Positions 1 to 9,056 of a stretch of DNA of 49,916 nucleotides are shown here, one piece after another. This stretch comes from Akkermansiaceae bacterium (GTDB taxonomy: Bacteria > Verrucomicrobiota > Verrucomicrobiia > Verrucomicrobiales > Akkermansiaceae): contig CAIRGO010000254.1 of assembly GCA_903878115.1 (NCBI GenBank), positions 1-49,916 on the forward strand, read 5' to 3'. A program made the position numbers and the translations under genes. Each line of letters begins with the position of its first letter. The first letter of the stretch is position 1. A model generated the notes under the pieces. The model was given only the letters and a program-made list of their open reading frames with translations, was not told where the DNA came from and searched no databases.

Positions 1-329
1 TGAAATTGCGTGTGCGTAATTTGAACCCTCATCCCTGTCCTAACATCGCCTTGATTGATCTTTTGCCAGCAGGATTCACCATCGAACCCGGAGCGCTAAC
101 CCCTGGCAGCAATACGGTGTTAGGAACAGATCGAGCGGATCTGCGGGAGGATAGGAATTTGTTTTATCTCAGTTTGGCTGGCGCCAAGGAGATCAGCATT
201 ACTTATCAAATTCGCGCTACCTGTGCGGGCGATTTTGTGGTGCCGGCGCTTTATGCAGAGTCAATGTATGATCGTGGCATCAACGGTCAAGGACTCAGCA
301 CCCGTATTAAAGTGGAAGCAACCGAGTGA
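1..329 (+). CDS. Alpha-2-macroglobulin family protein, C-terminal fragment
   Basis: The reading frame is open from the left edge of the window (first full codon at base 3), so this is only the last ~108 codons of a gene that starts outside it. The segment reads as the final beta-rich domain of bacterial alpha-2-macroglobulins: LLPAGF, then a RADLREDR stretch, then a YAESMYDRGI motif close to the terminus, which is typical of the end of this family. These are large periplasmic, usually lipid-anchored protease traps. The stop overlaps the GTG start of pbpC (GTGA), so the two are translationally coupled. The pairing matches the known yfhM-pbpC arrangement, in which a protease trap is linked with cell-wall repair. 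A thioester motif, if present, would lie outside the window. Confidence 0.82.
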   Translation, partial: KLRVRNLNPHPCPNIALIDLLPAGFTIEPGALTPGSNTVLGTDRADLREDRNLFYLSLAGAKEISITYQIRATCAGDFVVPALYAESMYDRGINGQGLSTRIKVEATE

Positions 330-2599
330 AAATTGCTAAGAAAAAGTTTTTACGTTATCTACTCCGCAGCATAACCTGCGGGGTAGTAATGCTGCTTTTT
401 CTGTGGTATATGATTCCGGCTTGCTCTCTCTATAAGGAGGACGCTTCTTGGTCCACTGTGCTGCGTGATCGTCATGGTGAGATCATCTACGTTGGCCTCG
501 CTAAGGATGATCGGTATCGAATAAAAACGCCGTTGCAAAAAATTCATCCAAGTATGATTCAGTCAACTCTGGCCTATGAAGATGAGCATTTCTTTTCTCA
601 TCCAGGGGTGAATCCACTATCTGTTCTTCGTGCTTTGGTAGGTCAATTGCAAGGCGTCTCAAGGGGTGGCGGTTCCACTCTAACAATGCAGTATGCACGG
701 TTGCGCTTTGATTTGAAGACCAACCATATGAGCGGAAAGTTGGAGCAAATGTTACGTGCATTTCAGTTAGAACGACATTTCACCAAAGAGCAAATTCTCG
801 AAGCATATCTCAACTCGGCTCCCTATGGTGGTAATGTGGAAGGCGTTGCAGCGGCAAGTTATCGATGGTGTGACAAAGAATGTGCAAATTTGAATACGCA
901 AGAATCAGTCGCTCTGGTCATGCTTCCGCAACGCCCCGCAGCACGCATGCCGCGAGTTGGGCGTGAAGAACTCGCCAGCACCATTTCGGCGAGACAGCGT
1001 TTGTTAGATAAGATAAATCTCAGTGATTCGATGCTTGCTGATTATGCATGGCAAACGCAGCGCATGCCGAATGCTATTCCACATTTGGCGCGTCAATTTC
1101 CAGCGGGTGAGGAACGGCAACTCAGTATAGATGCCTCTGTGCAGCAACGTGCCCAGGAGACAGTGAGGGATTATCTCATTCGTCAAAAGGAATTAGGCGT
1201 CACTAATGCGAGTATCATGATCATCGACTCACCCACGCGTGAGGTGCTTTCCTATATCGGATCAGCCGATTTTTTCGATGATCAGATCGAAGGGCAAAAT
1301 GACGGTGTGAAAGCACGACGTTCGCCTGGCTCGTTGTATAAACCATTTCTCTATGGTCTCGCCTTGGACCAAGGATTGATTCACCCTAACAGTTTACTGG
1401 CTGATGCGCCGTTGCATTTTCGCGATTACAATCCTGAGAATAATGAGCGTGATTTCCTTGGTCCAGTCAAAGCCTCTGATGCGTTAAAGCGCAGTCGGAA
1501 TCTGCCCGCAATTCGCCTGATGAATCAAGTGCAGGGTGGGGGGCTTTACGGCTACTTGCAGACAGCTGGATTTCGTCTTGATCACCCAGCTTCGCATTAT
1601 GGCCTATCGCTTGCGTTAGGCAGTGCACCGGCGAGTCTGGAGGAAGTCGCTCAACTGTATTCATCATTAGCTGCCGATGGCTTAGCTGCGCCGCTGCAGT
1701 ATATTCACCATGAAGTCGCTTCTAACAATTCTGTGAAATTACCACTATTGAGCGCTGCGGCACGATGGTTGCTTCGCGATATGTTAGTTGATGATCAACG
1801 TGATCCATTATTGAATCACGGGTCGCGCATTGGTGAAATATCGATCAAGACAGGAACCTCGCAAGGTTATCATGATGCGTGGGCCGCAGGTATTAGCGGT
1901 CGTTATGTAATTGTGGTCTGGTTGGGAAATTTCGATAATCACTCGAATCCTGCCTTAAAAGGTCGCACGATGGCAGCGCCACTTCTGAAACAGTTATTTG
2001 CAACTTGTCATCTAACACAAAAACTCCCTCCACCACCGGCTGGGGTTAGCCACGCTGAACTATGCGCTGTATCTGGGATGATTCCTTGTCAGCACTGTCA
2101 ACATCAGCAACAAGCATGGTTTATTGAAGGCATTTCACCAATTGTGCCTTGTGATTTGCATCGCCAAATATGGGTCAATCAACGTACCGGAAAACGGGTC
2201 GCTAGTAATTCGCGTGATCCTGATGTGAAAGCCGAAGTGCGCGAGTTTTGGTCGCAGGAGTTTCTTGATCTCTTTCGTCAAGCCGGAATGCCGCGCCGTG
2301 CCATTCCGCCCAGCAATGAAGTAATATTAGCACAAGCTGATGCGCCACACATCACTTCTCCGATGAATGGCAATGTCTATGAAATCGAGCAAAGTACCCG
2401 CGAATCTGGCTTGATCTGCAAAGCTGATGCCGCGCCCGGCGTCACGCGACTATTTTGGTTCGCTAACGGAAAATTTCTAGCCAGCACCGCAGCAGGAGAA
2501 TCTTACATCTGGCATGAGGCAGAAGGAGTCTGTCAAATTCATCTCATGGACGACCGCGGCCTGTCGACCTCTGTGAAAGTAAATGTCGAACGAAAGTAG
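326..2599 (+). CDS. pbpC: Penicillin-binding protein 1C (peptidoglycan glycosyltransferase)
   Basis: Class A PBP of the 1C type, 757 residues, close to the usual length. An N-terminal membrane anchor (about residues 13-30) is followed by a GT51 glycosyltransferase domain with the EDEHFFSHPG motif (catalytic Glu85) and GGSTLTMQ (115-122). The transpeptidase domain has SLYK (Ser336 to Lys339), an SRN motif, and KTGTS from residue 508. The C-terminal ~90 residues form the beta-rich BiPBP_C domain, which separates PBP1C from PBP1A and 1B. A Cys-rich stretch (CAVSGMIPCQHCQ) precedes it, as in other PBP1Cs. The GTG start overlaps the stop of the upstream alpha-2-macroglobulin gene by three bases, so expression is likely coupled. 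It acts on the periplasmic face of the inner membrane. Confidence 0.95.
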   Translation: MKIAKKKFLRYLLRSITCGVVMLLFLWYMIPACSLYKEDASWSTVLRDRHGEIIYVGLAKDDRYRIKTPLQKIHPSMIQSTLAYEDEHFFSHPGVNPLSVLRALVGQLQGVSRGGGSTLTMQYARLRFDLKTNHMSGKLEQMLRAFQLERHFTKEQILEAYLNSAPYGGNVEGVAAASYRWCDKECANLNTQESVALVMLPQRPAARMPRVGREELASTISARQRLLDKINLSDSMLADYAWQTQRMPNAIPHLARQFPAGEERQLSIDASVQQRAQETVRDYLIRQKELGVTNASIMIIDSPTREVLSYIGSADFFDDQIEGQNDGVKARRSPGSLYKPFLYGLALDQGLIHPNSLLADAPLHFRDYNPENNERDFLGPVKASDALKRSRNLPAIRLMNQVQGGGLYGYLQTAGFRLDHPASHYGLSLALGSAPASLEEVAQLYSSLAADGLAAPLQYIHHEVASNNSVKLPLLSAAARWLLRDMLVDDQRDPLLNHGSRIGEISIKTGTSQGYHDAWAAGISGRYVIVVWLGNFDNHSNPALKGRTMAAPLLKQLFATCHLTQKLPPPPAGVSHAELCAVSGMIPCQHCQHQQQAWFIEGISPIVPCDLHRQIWVNQRTGKRVASNSRDPDVKAEVREFWSQEFLDLFRQAGMPRRAIPPSNEVILAQADAPHITSPMNGNVYEIEQSTRESGLICKADAAPGVTRLFWFANGKFLASTAAGESYIWHEAEGVCQIHLMDDRGLSTSVKVNVERK

Positions 2600-2687
2600 T
2601 CATCACTTGCTCTATTTTTCATTGCTAATCCATCGCGAATCAAGAAACATAAAACGGTTGGTTTCCATGGATGGCGAAGGTTTGTTT

Positions 2688-2719
2688 TTGACAATTTTCA
2701 CGCTCTATCATAGTATACT
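2688..2719 (+). promoter_or_regulatory. Putative sigma70 promoter for the LOG-family gene
   Basis: A perfect -35 TTGACA lies at 2688-2693. Possible -10 boxes are TAGTAT (2711-2716, 17-bp spacer) and TATACT (2714-2719, 20-bp spacer). Transcription would start almost at the ATG (2728), so the mRNA may be leaderless. No Shine-Dalgarno sequence precedes that ATG. Confidence 0.55.
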
Positions 2720-2727
2720 GCTTTCTC

Positions 2728-3780
2728 ATGCCCATTGTAAGATTATCAGGAACTGTCATTAGCGATATTGACCCAAATCGCGCTGTTCGCGCCAAGTTGC
2801 TCTATTTGCTTTTTGGAGCAGGATGGGACATCTATAACTCTAATGGTGACCAACAAATCACACTAGGAAATATTGAGAAGAAAATCATTGAAGCAAATGC
2901 CTTCGTGTTCACTCCAGGAGCCACGTTAGAAGATGTTTTCAAAGCAGTATCGATCTTTGTCGGTTATCAAACGCTAGATCAAAATCTCAAAGGAAAACCA
3001 ACGGTTCTGATGAATAGTGATGGATCATGGGATCAATTATACCATCTGCTAGAGCATCTGCAGAAGATGGGGACAATCCAACAAGATTTTCGCCAATTCC
3101 TGCTGAACACAAATGAGCCTGAACAGATCCTTTCAATGCTCAATCAAGCGCTCCGCAATGGGATACCCGATGCGGAGCGTCATCGAGAAGGTCAAGTGGC
3201 GGGGGACTCCTTCGATCACGGACCAGAAGATATTGACCGCCAGGACATATGTGTGTTTTGCTCAGCTAGCATAAAGGATCAAGATTATTTGGACGACGGT
3301 TATCACTTGGGTCGCATGTTAGCAGAGCAGGGCATGGGTTGTGTTTCTGGTGCTGGATGCACTGGTATCATGGGAGTTGTAGTGCAGGGTGCTGTGGATG
3401 CTGGCGGTTGGGCTGGGGGTTCTAACGTGCCGCATATCATTGAATTGGAAGGCTTGCCAGAAGGTTTGTCGAGTTTTTGGTTGCGCCCTGATATCTACAC
3501 TCGAATGGAGGTCATGATCGAAAAATCAACGGGATTTGTGATATTTCCAGGTGGAGCAGGCACAGTGCAAGAAATGTTGGCATTGATGATTTTTCAGCAG
3601 CAAAACAGCCCATTGATGAAAAACAAACCCGTGGTGGTATTCAATCGACGCGACAACAACGGGGTTTCATTTTGGGATCCCATGATCGACATGTTGCATG
3701 ATCTTTGCTGCGGCAGCCATTTTGAAGTGGTGGATACCTTGGATCAAATCATACCCACTTTAATGAAATCGCTGAGATAG
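2728..3780 (+). CDS. LOG-family (lysine decarboxylase-like) nucleotide-binding protein, with a degenerate N-terminal half
   Basis: The C-terminal half (about 173-350) is a LOG/Rossmann domain: a CVFCSAS strand start, GAGCTGIMG (208-216), and the diagnostic PGGAGT (274-279) followed by QEMLAL. Family members cleave nucleoside monophosphates (cytokinin-activating LOG, PpnN/YgdH) at the N-glycosidic bond. The N-terminal half (about 59-145) looks like a worn copy of residues 269-350: FVFTPGATLEDVF aligns with FVIFPGGAGTVQEML, and KGKPTVLMNSDGSWD with KNKPVVVFNRRDNNG, but the glycine-rich signature is lost. The protein is longer than single-domain LOGs (~200 residues) and shorter than PpnN (~450). 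It stands alone behind its own promoter. The exact substrate cannot be called. Confidence 0.75.
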   Translation: MPIVRLSGTVISDIDPNRAVRAKLLYLLFGAGWDIYNSNGDQQITLGNIEKKIIEANAFVFTPGATLEDVFKAVSIFVGYQTLDQNLKGKPTVLMNSDGSWDQLYHLLEHLQKMGTIQQDFRQFLLNTNEPEQILSMLNQALRNGIPDAERHREGQVAGDSFDHGPEDIDRQDICVFCSASIKDQDYLDDGYHLGRMLAEQGMGCVSGAGCTGIMGVVVQGAVDAGGWAGGSNVPHIIELEGLPEGLSSFWLRPDIYTRMEVMIEKSTGFVIFPGGAGTVQEMLALMIFQQQNSPLMKNKPVVVFNRRDNNGVSFWDPMIDMLHDLCCGSHFEVVDTLDQIIPTLMKSLR

Positions 3781-3884
3781 CCATGAATCGAGAAAAGCTG
3801 TGAATGAGCTAATAACTGTAAGGAAAGATATCTGCTGAATCAGATTGCCAGATTGCGGCACTTATGTTGTCCTTTTTATCACGT

Positions 3885-4361
3885 ATGATTGGAATTGGCT
3901 ATGATGTTCACAGATTTGCAGAAAATCGCCCGCTAGTCTTAGGTGGCATTACGATCCCTTACTCTCTGGGCCTCGACGGTCACTCAGATGCTGATGTATT
4001 ATCACACGCAATCGCTGACGCCATTCTCGGTGCTCTAGGCGAGCCTGATATTGGATACTTTTTTCCTCCCGGCGACCCTGCATGCAAGGGGATTTCCTCA
4101 CTGAAAATATTGGAAAAATGCTTGCAGCGATGTGAAGAATTAGGATTTTCTCTGGTTAATATCGATGCCACCATTATTGCGGAAGCTCCTAAAGTATTGC
4201 CGTATCGTGATGCGATGAAAGCCGCCATTGGCGCGGTATTAAAAATTTCTCCTGCTCGCGTTGGTATTAAAGCTACGACAAATGAAACGATGGGATTTGT
4301 CGGGCGCAAAGAAGGAATCGCCGCCATGGCCGTGGCAATGGTCAAAGAGACCCATTCATGA
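3885..4361 (+). CDS. ispF: 2-C-methyl-D-erythritol 2,4-cyclodiphosphate synthase
   Basis: Cyclises CDP-ME 2-phosphate to MEcPP in the non-mevalonate isoprenoid pathway, as a cytosolic Zn-dependent homotrimer. The frame opens at ATG 3864, but the conserved N-terminus MIGIGYDVHRF starts at the second ATG (3885), which I chose; this gives 158 residues, the normal family size. The metal ligands in GYDVHRF (Asp, His) are present, as are the DGHSDADVLSHA block and the C-terminal signature KATTNETMGFVGRKEG. ispD, often adjacent, is not in this window. The stop overlaps, on the other strand, the stop of a PEP-CTERM relic. Confidence 0.95.
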   Translation: MIGIGYDVHRFAENRPLVLGGITIPYSLGLDGHSDADVLSHAIADAILGALGEPDIGYFFPPGDPACKGISSLKILEKCLQRCEELGFSLVNIDATIIAEAPKVLPYRDAMKAAIGAVLKISPARVGIKATTNETMGFVGRKEGIAAMAVAMVKETHS

Positions 4362-4565
4362 ATTCACCAAGCGCTTGCGGCGATAGAGAATAAAAGCGCC
4401 AGCTAGTGCAGTGATTATCCCCGTGCTTGACTCTGGTATGGCGCCGACAATAATCGGGCTACGGTTGCTTTCGTAAGCCCAATTGCGAATCATCACGCCT
4501 GATGTATTTGCCGTTAGGTTAACCTTAATCCCTTTGTTGACGGGCGCGCCGACATAAATTGGAAC
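4356..4565 (-). pseudogene. Relic of a PEP-CTERM-anchored protein (C-terminal tail only)
   Basis: Read on the minus strand, bases 4565-4356 give 69 sense codons and a TGA. The tail is a textbook sorting signal: VGAIPESST, a hydrophobic stretch of ~16 residues (GIITALAGAFILY), then RRKR. The part before it (VNLTANTSG, then RNWAYES) resembles the end of verrucomicrobial PEP-CTERM beta-sandwich proteins. Directly upstream is an in-frame TAG (4566-4568), and the stretch has no suitable start before the conserved part. I therefore read it as the 3' remnant of a decayed surface or exported protein whose tail would once have been recognised by an exosortase. PES replaces the usual PEP. The frames further upstream show nothing I can assign. 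Confidence 0.6.
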
Positions 4566-4737
4566 CTATTGAATCCGAACAGATTGATGCTTGCTAGGTG
4601 TGATCTAATGTAATGAATGCAACAATTAATGCGAAAAAACAGTTTCTTTTTTCCTTACCAGTGTTAGATTGTTCCGCGCGCTTCATGCTCTAGATAACTT
4701 TAGTTGCATTGATAAAAATCGCGCCTATTTTATCATC
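4362..4737. other. Intergenic region between ispF and ftsH
   Basis: This 376-bp gap holds the minus-strand PEP-CTERM relic (to 4565), about 135 bp of AT-rich sequence in which I see no gene, and the ftsH promoter candidate. A short A/T inverted repeat near 4632-4652 is too weak to call a terminator. Confidence 0.6.
4704..4731 (+). promoter_or_regulatory. Putative ftsH promoter
   Basis: -35 TTGCAT (4704-4709), a 16-bp spacer and -10 TATTTT (4726-4731), with the chosen ftsH ATG only six bases further on. As with the LOG gene, this predicts a very short or absent leader. Confidence 0.4.
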
Positions 4738-7104
4738 ATGTCAGAAGATTCAGAAAAATCGCCCGAAACGCGGGATTCCAACCGTCCAGGAAATGAAGCC
4801 CCGGGAGTGAACTGGCGTTTGCTCGGCTTGTTGTCTCTCGCCATTGTCATTTTAGGATTCGCCTATTTTAGCGGCGATGCTTTTGGTGGTAAGATTAGCA
4901 ATCTCACATACAGCGAATTCAAAACAAAGTATGACCAAGGATTAGTGGTCATGGGAGACATGAAAAAACCACTTGAGGTTGTCACTCGCGATAGCGTTTA
5001 CATAGCCAGTGTCAGCGGTTGGCTTGAGCCCAAGCGTCAGCAAGATGCCAACGCGGCTCCCATTCGTAAGGAATTTCAAGTTCCCGTTGATCTTAATTTA
5101 AATCAAAAAGATCTAAATCAGATTCTTGGTGATCAATTAAAGATTGAGCGCACGGAAGCGCTTCCTGTATTATCGTCCGATGGTGAGGTGGTCACTTTGA
5201 AAAGTTTCCGTAAAGCCATGGCTTTGGGAGAAGTTGCGATTAACGATCTGCAGAATCCGCTGCGCGTATTGATCGCCAAAGATGGCTCGGCCGTGATTCA
5301 AGGTGTAAAGGAATGGCGTCCCTATTTAACTCCTCCCGCAACCACAGAGAAAAATGGTAAAGCTATTGATGTAACCACACGCTTCGAGTGCAAAGTGGAT
5401 AGCCTGATGCAAGGGGAAGAACTTGCTCAATTGCTCGCAGCTGGTGCTAAACGCACGAATATCAGCGGCACGTTTGCCAGCGTAATGATCAATCTTTTAC
5501 CGATTATTCTCATCGTGGCGGTATTGGTATTTTTATTCCGCCAGCAAATGAAATCAGCAGGGCGTGGCGCCATGAATTTCGGACGTAGCAAGGCGCGATT
5601 GCTGACGATGGATCGTAACAAAGTCACCTTTAAAGACGTAGCTGGCATTCAGGAAGCCAAAGAAGAGCTTCAGGAAATTGTCGAATTCTTGCGTGATCCG
5701 CGGAAATTTCAAAAACTTGGCGGCAGCATTCCCAAGGGAGTGCTGATGGTCGGCGCTCCGGGAACGGGGAAAACATTGCTTGCCCGCGCGATCGCCGGTG
5801 AGGCTGATGTCCCGTTTTTCTCTATCTCTGGTTCGGATTTCGTTGAGATGTTTGTCGGTGTGGGCGCTAGTCGCGTGCGCGATATGTTCGAACAAGGCAA
5901 AAAAAATGCACCTTGCTTGATTTTCATCGATGAGATTGATGCTGTTGGTCGTCATCGTGGCCAAGGCATGGGTGGTGGTAACGACGAGCGTGAGCAAACA
6001 CTCAATCAAATGTTGGTGGAGATGGATGGCTTTGATACTCAAGAAGGCGTCATTATCATCGCAGCCACGAACCGCCCTGATGTTCTTGACCCAGCACTCC
6101 TGCGCCCGGGGCGATTTGATAGGCAAGTGACCGTTTCTCTGCCCGACGTTAATGGTCGTGAAGAAATTCTCCGTGTTCATGTGAAAAAAATCAAACTGCA
6201 AGCCGGCACGGATCTCGCCGTGATCGCTCGTGGAACACCTGGTTTTTCAGGTGCTGAACTGGCAAACTTGATCAACGAGGCAGCGCTGCTGGCCGCCCGA
6301 CGCAATTTGAATGCTGTCACGGGCGCAGAACTCGAAGAGGCACGTGATAAAGTACGCTGGGGACGTGAGCGTCGCAGCCTTGCCATGAGCGACAAAGAGC
6401 GCATCGGCACCGCTTGGCACGAGGCTGGACATGCGTATTTGAACGTGATTCTGCCACATTGCCATCCTCTGCATAAAGTTACCATTATTCCCCGCGGTCC
6501 GTATCTGGGCGCTACGATGTATCTGCCAGATGGAGATAAATACTCCACGCAGAAGAAAGAAGCACTCGATTCACTGGTGATGACCATGGGCGGTCGTATT
6601 GCTGAATCCTTTCACAGTGACGACATTTCAAATGGTGCGTCAGGCGATATTCGCCAAGCAACGCAGCTTTCTCGTCAGATGGTCTGTGAGTGGGGCATGA
6701 GTGAAAAACTAGGCATGATTGGCTACAATGATGCAGAAGGCGGTTCGTTTATGGGTCGCGATATGGGTCGTTCACGCGATTATTCTGAAGCCACCGCCCA
6801 GGCGATTGATGCAGAGATCAAACATCTCATCGATGAGGCCTTCAGTAAAGCAGAGCACCTTCTTAATGAGGGACGCGACAAGGTGGAAAAAATTGCTCTA
6901 GCACTGTTAGAATTTGAAACACTTGATGCCAGCCATGTGATCGATATCGTCAAATACGGTGAAATGAAAAATCCACCACCGGCTCCAAATCCACCACCAG
7001 TGCCAGATGAGCTCAAGAAGAAAGACGTTTCCAAGGCAGTTGAAAAAGAAGAGCCCATGGGTAACGGACCGATTCCAGGTGAAGTAGTAGGCGCGCCAGC
7101 GTAA
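4738..7104 (+). CDS. ftsH: ATP-dependent zinc metalloprotease FtsH
   Basis: Membrane AAA+ protease that degrades misfolded membrane proteins and regulatory substrates as a hexamer. The frame is open from a TTG at 4669, but the ATG at 4738 (MSEDSEK) fits the family N-terminus and gives 788 residues. Order: TM1 (about 28-46); a periplasmic region of ~190 residues, longer than in E. coli FtsH; TM2 (about 251-272); the AAA domain with Walker A GAPGTGKT (from residue 339), Walker B LIFIDEID and the second-region-of-homology segment [19 protein letters not shown]; then the M41 protease with HEAGH (561-565) and the downstream Asp in GASGDIRQ. The C-terminus is Pro/Lys-rich. A strong hairpin terminator follows, so the gene is probably monocistronic. 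Confidence 0.97.
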   Translation: MSEDSEKSPETRDSNRPGNEAPGVNWRLLGLLSLAIVILGFAYFSGDAFGGKISNLTYSEFKTKYDQGLVVMGDMKKPLEVVTRDSVYIASVSGWLEPKRQQDANAAPIRKEFQVPVDLNLNQKDLNQILGDQLKIERTEALPVLSSDGEVVTLKSFRKAMALGEVAINDLQNPLRVLIAKDGSAVIQGVKEWRPYLTPPATTEKNGKAIDVTTRFECKVDSLMQGEELAQLLAAGAKRTNISGTFASVMINLLPIILIVAVLVFLFRQQMKSAGRGAMNFGRSKARLLTMDRNKVTFKDVAGIQEAKEELQEIVEFLRDPRKFQKLGGSIPKGVLMVGAPGTGKTLLARAIAGEADVPFFSISGSDFVEMFVGVGASRVRDMFEQGKKNAPCLIFIDEIDAVGRHRGQGMGGGNDEREQTLNQMLVEMDGFDTQEGVIIIAATNRPDVLDPALLRPGRFDRQVTVSLPDVNGREEILRVHVKKIKLQAGTDLAVIARGTPGFSGAELANLINEAALLAARRNLNAVTGAELEEARDKVRWGRERRSLAMSDKERIGTAWHEAGHAYLNVILPHCHPLHKVTIIPRGPYLGATMYLPDGDKYSTQKKEALDSLVMTMGGRIAESFHSDDISNGASGDIRQATQLSRQMVCEWGMSEKLGMIGYNDAEGGSFMGRDMGRSRDYSEATAQAIDAEIKHLIDEAFSKAEHLLNEGRDKVEKIALALLEFETLDASHVIDIVKYGEMKNPPPAPNPPPVPDELKKKDVSKAVEKEEPMGNGPIPGEVVGAPA

Positions 7105-7131
7105 CTTGCTTTTTGTCTAACGATTTTTCTC

Positions 7132-7163
7132 AAAACGCTGATCCAACGATCAGCGTTTTTTTC
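7132..7163 (+). terminator. Rho-independent terminator after ftsH
   Basis: A perfect 12-bp stem, AAAACGCTGATC (7132-7143) with GATCAGCGTTTT (7148-7159), loop CAAC, running into seven Ts. It lies 27 bp after the ftsH stop. Confidence 0.92.
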
Positions 7164-7190
7164 TTCTGTGAGGAGAACTTTTTTCGCTCA

Positions 7191-7216
7191 TTGACGTTGC
7201 GAGCTTGACCTATAAT
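7191..7216 (+). promoter_or_regulatory. Putative promoter of the ABC exporter gene
   Basis: A consensus -10 TATAAT (7211-7216) overlaps the first in-frame ATG (7215). The best -35 is TTGACG (7191-7196), with a short 14-bp spacer. If transcription starts near 7223, the ATGs at 7215 and 7221 lie upstream of the mRNA, which favours the ATG at 7239. Confidence 0.45.
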
Positions 7217-7238
7217 GCATATGCGATTTGAATCTCGC

Positions 7239-8993
7239 ATGGCAAGTTCAAGAGGTGAGGGGTTCAAGTGGTTGTGGAGTTATTTGTCACGGCATAAAGC
7301 GATTTTTTTGCCTTCATTGCTAGCATTGTTGCTCACCGCTGGTTTGGCATTAGTCTTCCCGTGGTTTCTCAAAGACATTATCGGCGATCCAGCTGATGCT
7401 TTACGCAAGGGAATCGATCCCGCCCAGGTCCTGCAAAAAGTCGACAAAGACGTGCTGATCATTCTTTGCTGTCTTGCTCTGCAAGCTTTTGTCGGTTTTT
7501 GGCGTGTCCAGGGATTCATCCGTTCAGGGGAAGCGGCACTCAATGATTTGCGAAAAGAGATCTTTGATAAATTGATGAACCTACCCGTCTCATTTTTTCA
7601 AAACCAACGCAGTGGATCGTTGAGCAATCGTATTTCTGCCGACCTAGCCGTAGTCAGAGAAACGCTGATCAATACTGTGCCTCAAGCCGCGCGACAAGTG
7701 GTCATTTTGATAGGTGGATTGGCTGTGGTATTCTATTCCTCATGGAAACTTTCGCTGATGATGTTGGCTTGTATTCCCGTGGTGATTTTCGCGGTGGCGA
7801 TGATCGGTCGCCGAGTCAAAGCGCATTCGAAAGCATCTCAGGATGCCTTGAGCGAGGCGAGCATCGTGGTGGAAGAAGTTTGCCAATCAATCGCCGATGT
7901 GAAATCTTATGGTAATGAAGCGTTTGAAAGTCACCGTTATGCGAAGACGTTAAAAACGTTTTACGATGTCACAGTATTGGGAGCCCGCACCCGTGGTCTT
8001 TTTCTCTCGTTCATTATCTTTGTCATGTTCGGCACGATCACTGCGGTGGTCTGGTTTGGTGCGCGCATGCTTACAGAAAATGAAATTACACAAACTCAGT
8101 TCACTTCTTTTATTCTGTTCAGTATTTTTGTAGGTGCTTCTTTAGGGGCATTTCCCGAAATTATGGCGCAAATTTCCGCAATGAATGGAGCTAGTGAACG
8201 GCTGAAAGAAATTCTCCACGAGGAAGCAGAGCGACAAGGTGGATCAATACTCAATAATTTTCGTGGTGAAATTACGTTAGATGGCGTTATTTTTCGTTAC
8301 CCATCACGCCCTGAAAAAGAGATACTTCGCGGCATTACGTTCCATGCGAATCCCGGTCAACGCATTGCTTTGGTTGGTTCCTCGGGTGGCGGCAAAAGTA
8401 CCATTTTTTCACTACTGTTAGGTTTCTATGCGGCAGAAAAAGGTGATGTATTTTTTGATGGGAAAAGTATCAATACTCTTGATCTGGCTAAGTTGCGGAA
8501 ACAAATGGCGGTCGTTCCACAAGAAGTCATGTTGTTTGGCGGTACTATTGCAGAGAATATCGCCTACGGAAAACCGGGAGCAACTCGTAAGGAAATCGAG
8601 GCCGCAGCACTTGTGGCGAATGCTCACGAGTTCATTTCTTCACTGCCAGAGTCTTACGATACATCAGTGGGCCCTCGCGGGGTGAAACTCTCTGGTGGCC
8701 AGCGCCAGCGCATTGCCATTGCTCGCGCCGTGCTTGCCGACCCACGCATCTTACTGCTTGATGAAGCGACTAGCGCACTTGATTCAGAAAGCGAACGTCT
8801 CGTGAACGAAGCATTAGAGCGATTGATGAAAGGCCGCACAGCACTTGTGATCGCGCACCGCTTATCCACCGTGCGCGATGCCGACAAAATTCTAGTCGTG
8901 CAAAACGGACAAATTGTTGAAAGCGGCACCCATGATGAACTAATGGCTTTAGCGGGAAGTTATCGTTTGCTGGTGGATACCCAGTTACTATGA
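7239..8993 (+). CDS. MsbA-like ABC exporter (fused membrane and ATPase domains)
   Basis: A half-size ABC exporter. The frame is open from ATG 7215; I chose 7239 because the two earlier ATGs fall in or beside the TATAAT box. About six membrane helices (roughly 20-310) come first, starting with WLWSYLSRHK and containing the coupling-helix region NRISADLAVVRETL. The nucleotide-binding domain follows: Walker A GSSGGGKST, Q-loop VPQEVMLFGG, signature LSGGQRQR, Walker B ILLLDEATSALD and switch His in IAHRLST. The family exports lipids, peptides or drugs. In a diderm with lpxB, lipid A-core flipping is an attractive role, but the sequence cannot separate MsbA from multidrug relatives. It is convergent with serA. 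Confidence 0.85.
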   Translation: MASSRGEGFKWLWSYLSRHKAIFLPSLLALLLTAGLALVFPWFLKDIIGDPADALRKGIDPAQVLQKVDKDVLIILCCLALQAFVGFWRVQGFIRSGEAALNDLRKEIFDKLMNLPVSFFQNQRSGSLSNRISADLAVVRETLINTVPQAARQVVILIGGLAVVFYSSWKLSLMMLACIPVVIFAVAMIGRRVKAHSKASQDALSEASIVVEEVCQSIADVKSYGNEAFESHRYAKTLKTFYDVTVLGARTRGLFLSFIIFVMFGTITAVVWFGARMLTENEITQTQFTSFILFSIFVGASLGAFPEIMAQISAMNGASERLKEILHEEAERQGGSILNNFRGEITLDGVIFRYPSRPEKEILRGITFHANPGQRIALVGSSGGGKSTIFSLLLGFYAAEKGDVFFDGKSINTLDLAKLRKQMAVVPQEVMLFGGTIAENIAYGKPGATRKEIEAAALVANAHEFISSLPESYDTSVGPRGVKLSGGQRQRIAIARAVLADPRILLLDEATSALDSESERLVNEALERLMKGRTALVIAHRLSTVRDADKILVVQNGQIVESGTHDELMALAGSYRLLVDTQLL

Positions 8994-8998
8994 CTATA

Positions 8999-9033
8999 GT
9001 AAAAACGCTCACCACTCGAAAGTGATGAGCGTT
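8999..9033 (-). terminator. Terminator between the ABC exporter and serA
   Basis: A 13-bp stem with one mismatch (9004-9016 with 9021-9033, loop CGAA). On the minus strand it ends in TTTTTA, so it mainly serves serA. On the plus strand the hairpin is followed by GAAAAAG, so termination there would be weak. Confidence 0.75.
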
Positions 9034-9056
9034 GAAAAAGTAAGCTAATGTTACTA

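Noticed and set aside
4669-4737. N-terminal extension of FtsH from TTG 4669
   Set aside because: It includes the probable promoter, has no family resemblance, and the ATG at 4738 gives the normal FtsH start.
5554-6201. 215-codon open frame antisense to ftsH
   Set aside because: It lies opposite the AAA domain of ftsH, and its translation has no domain, signal or sensible composition. It is a shadow of the codon use of the real gene.
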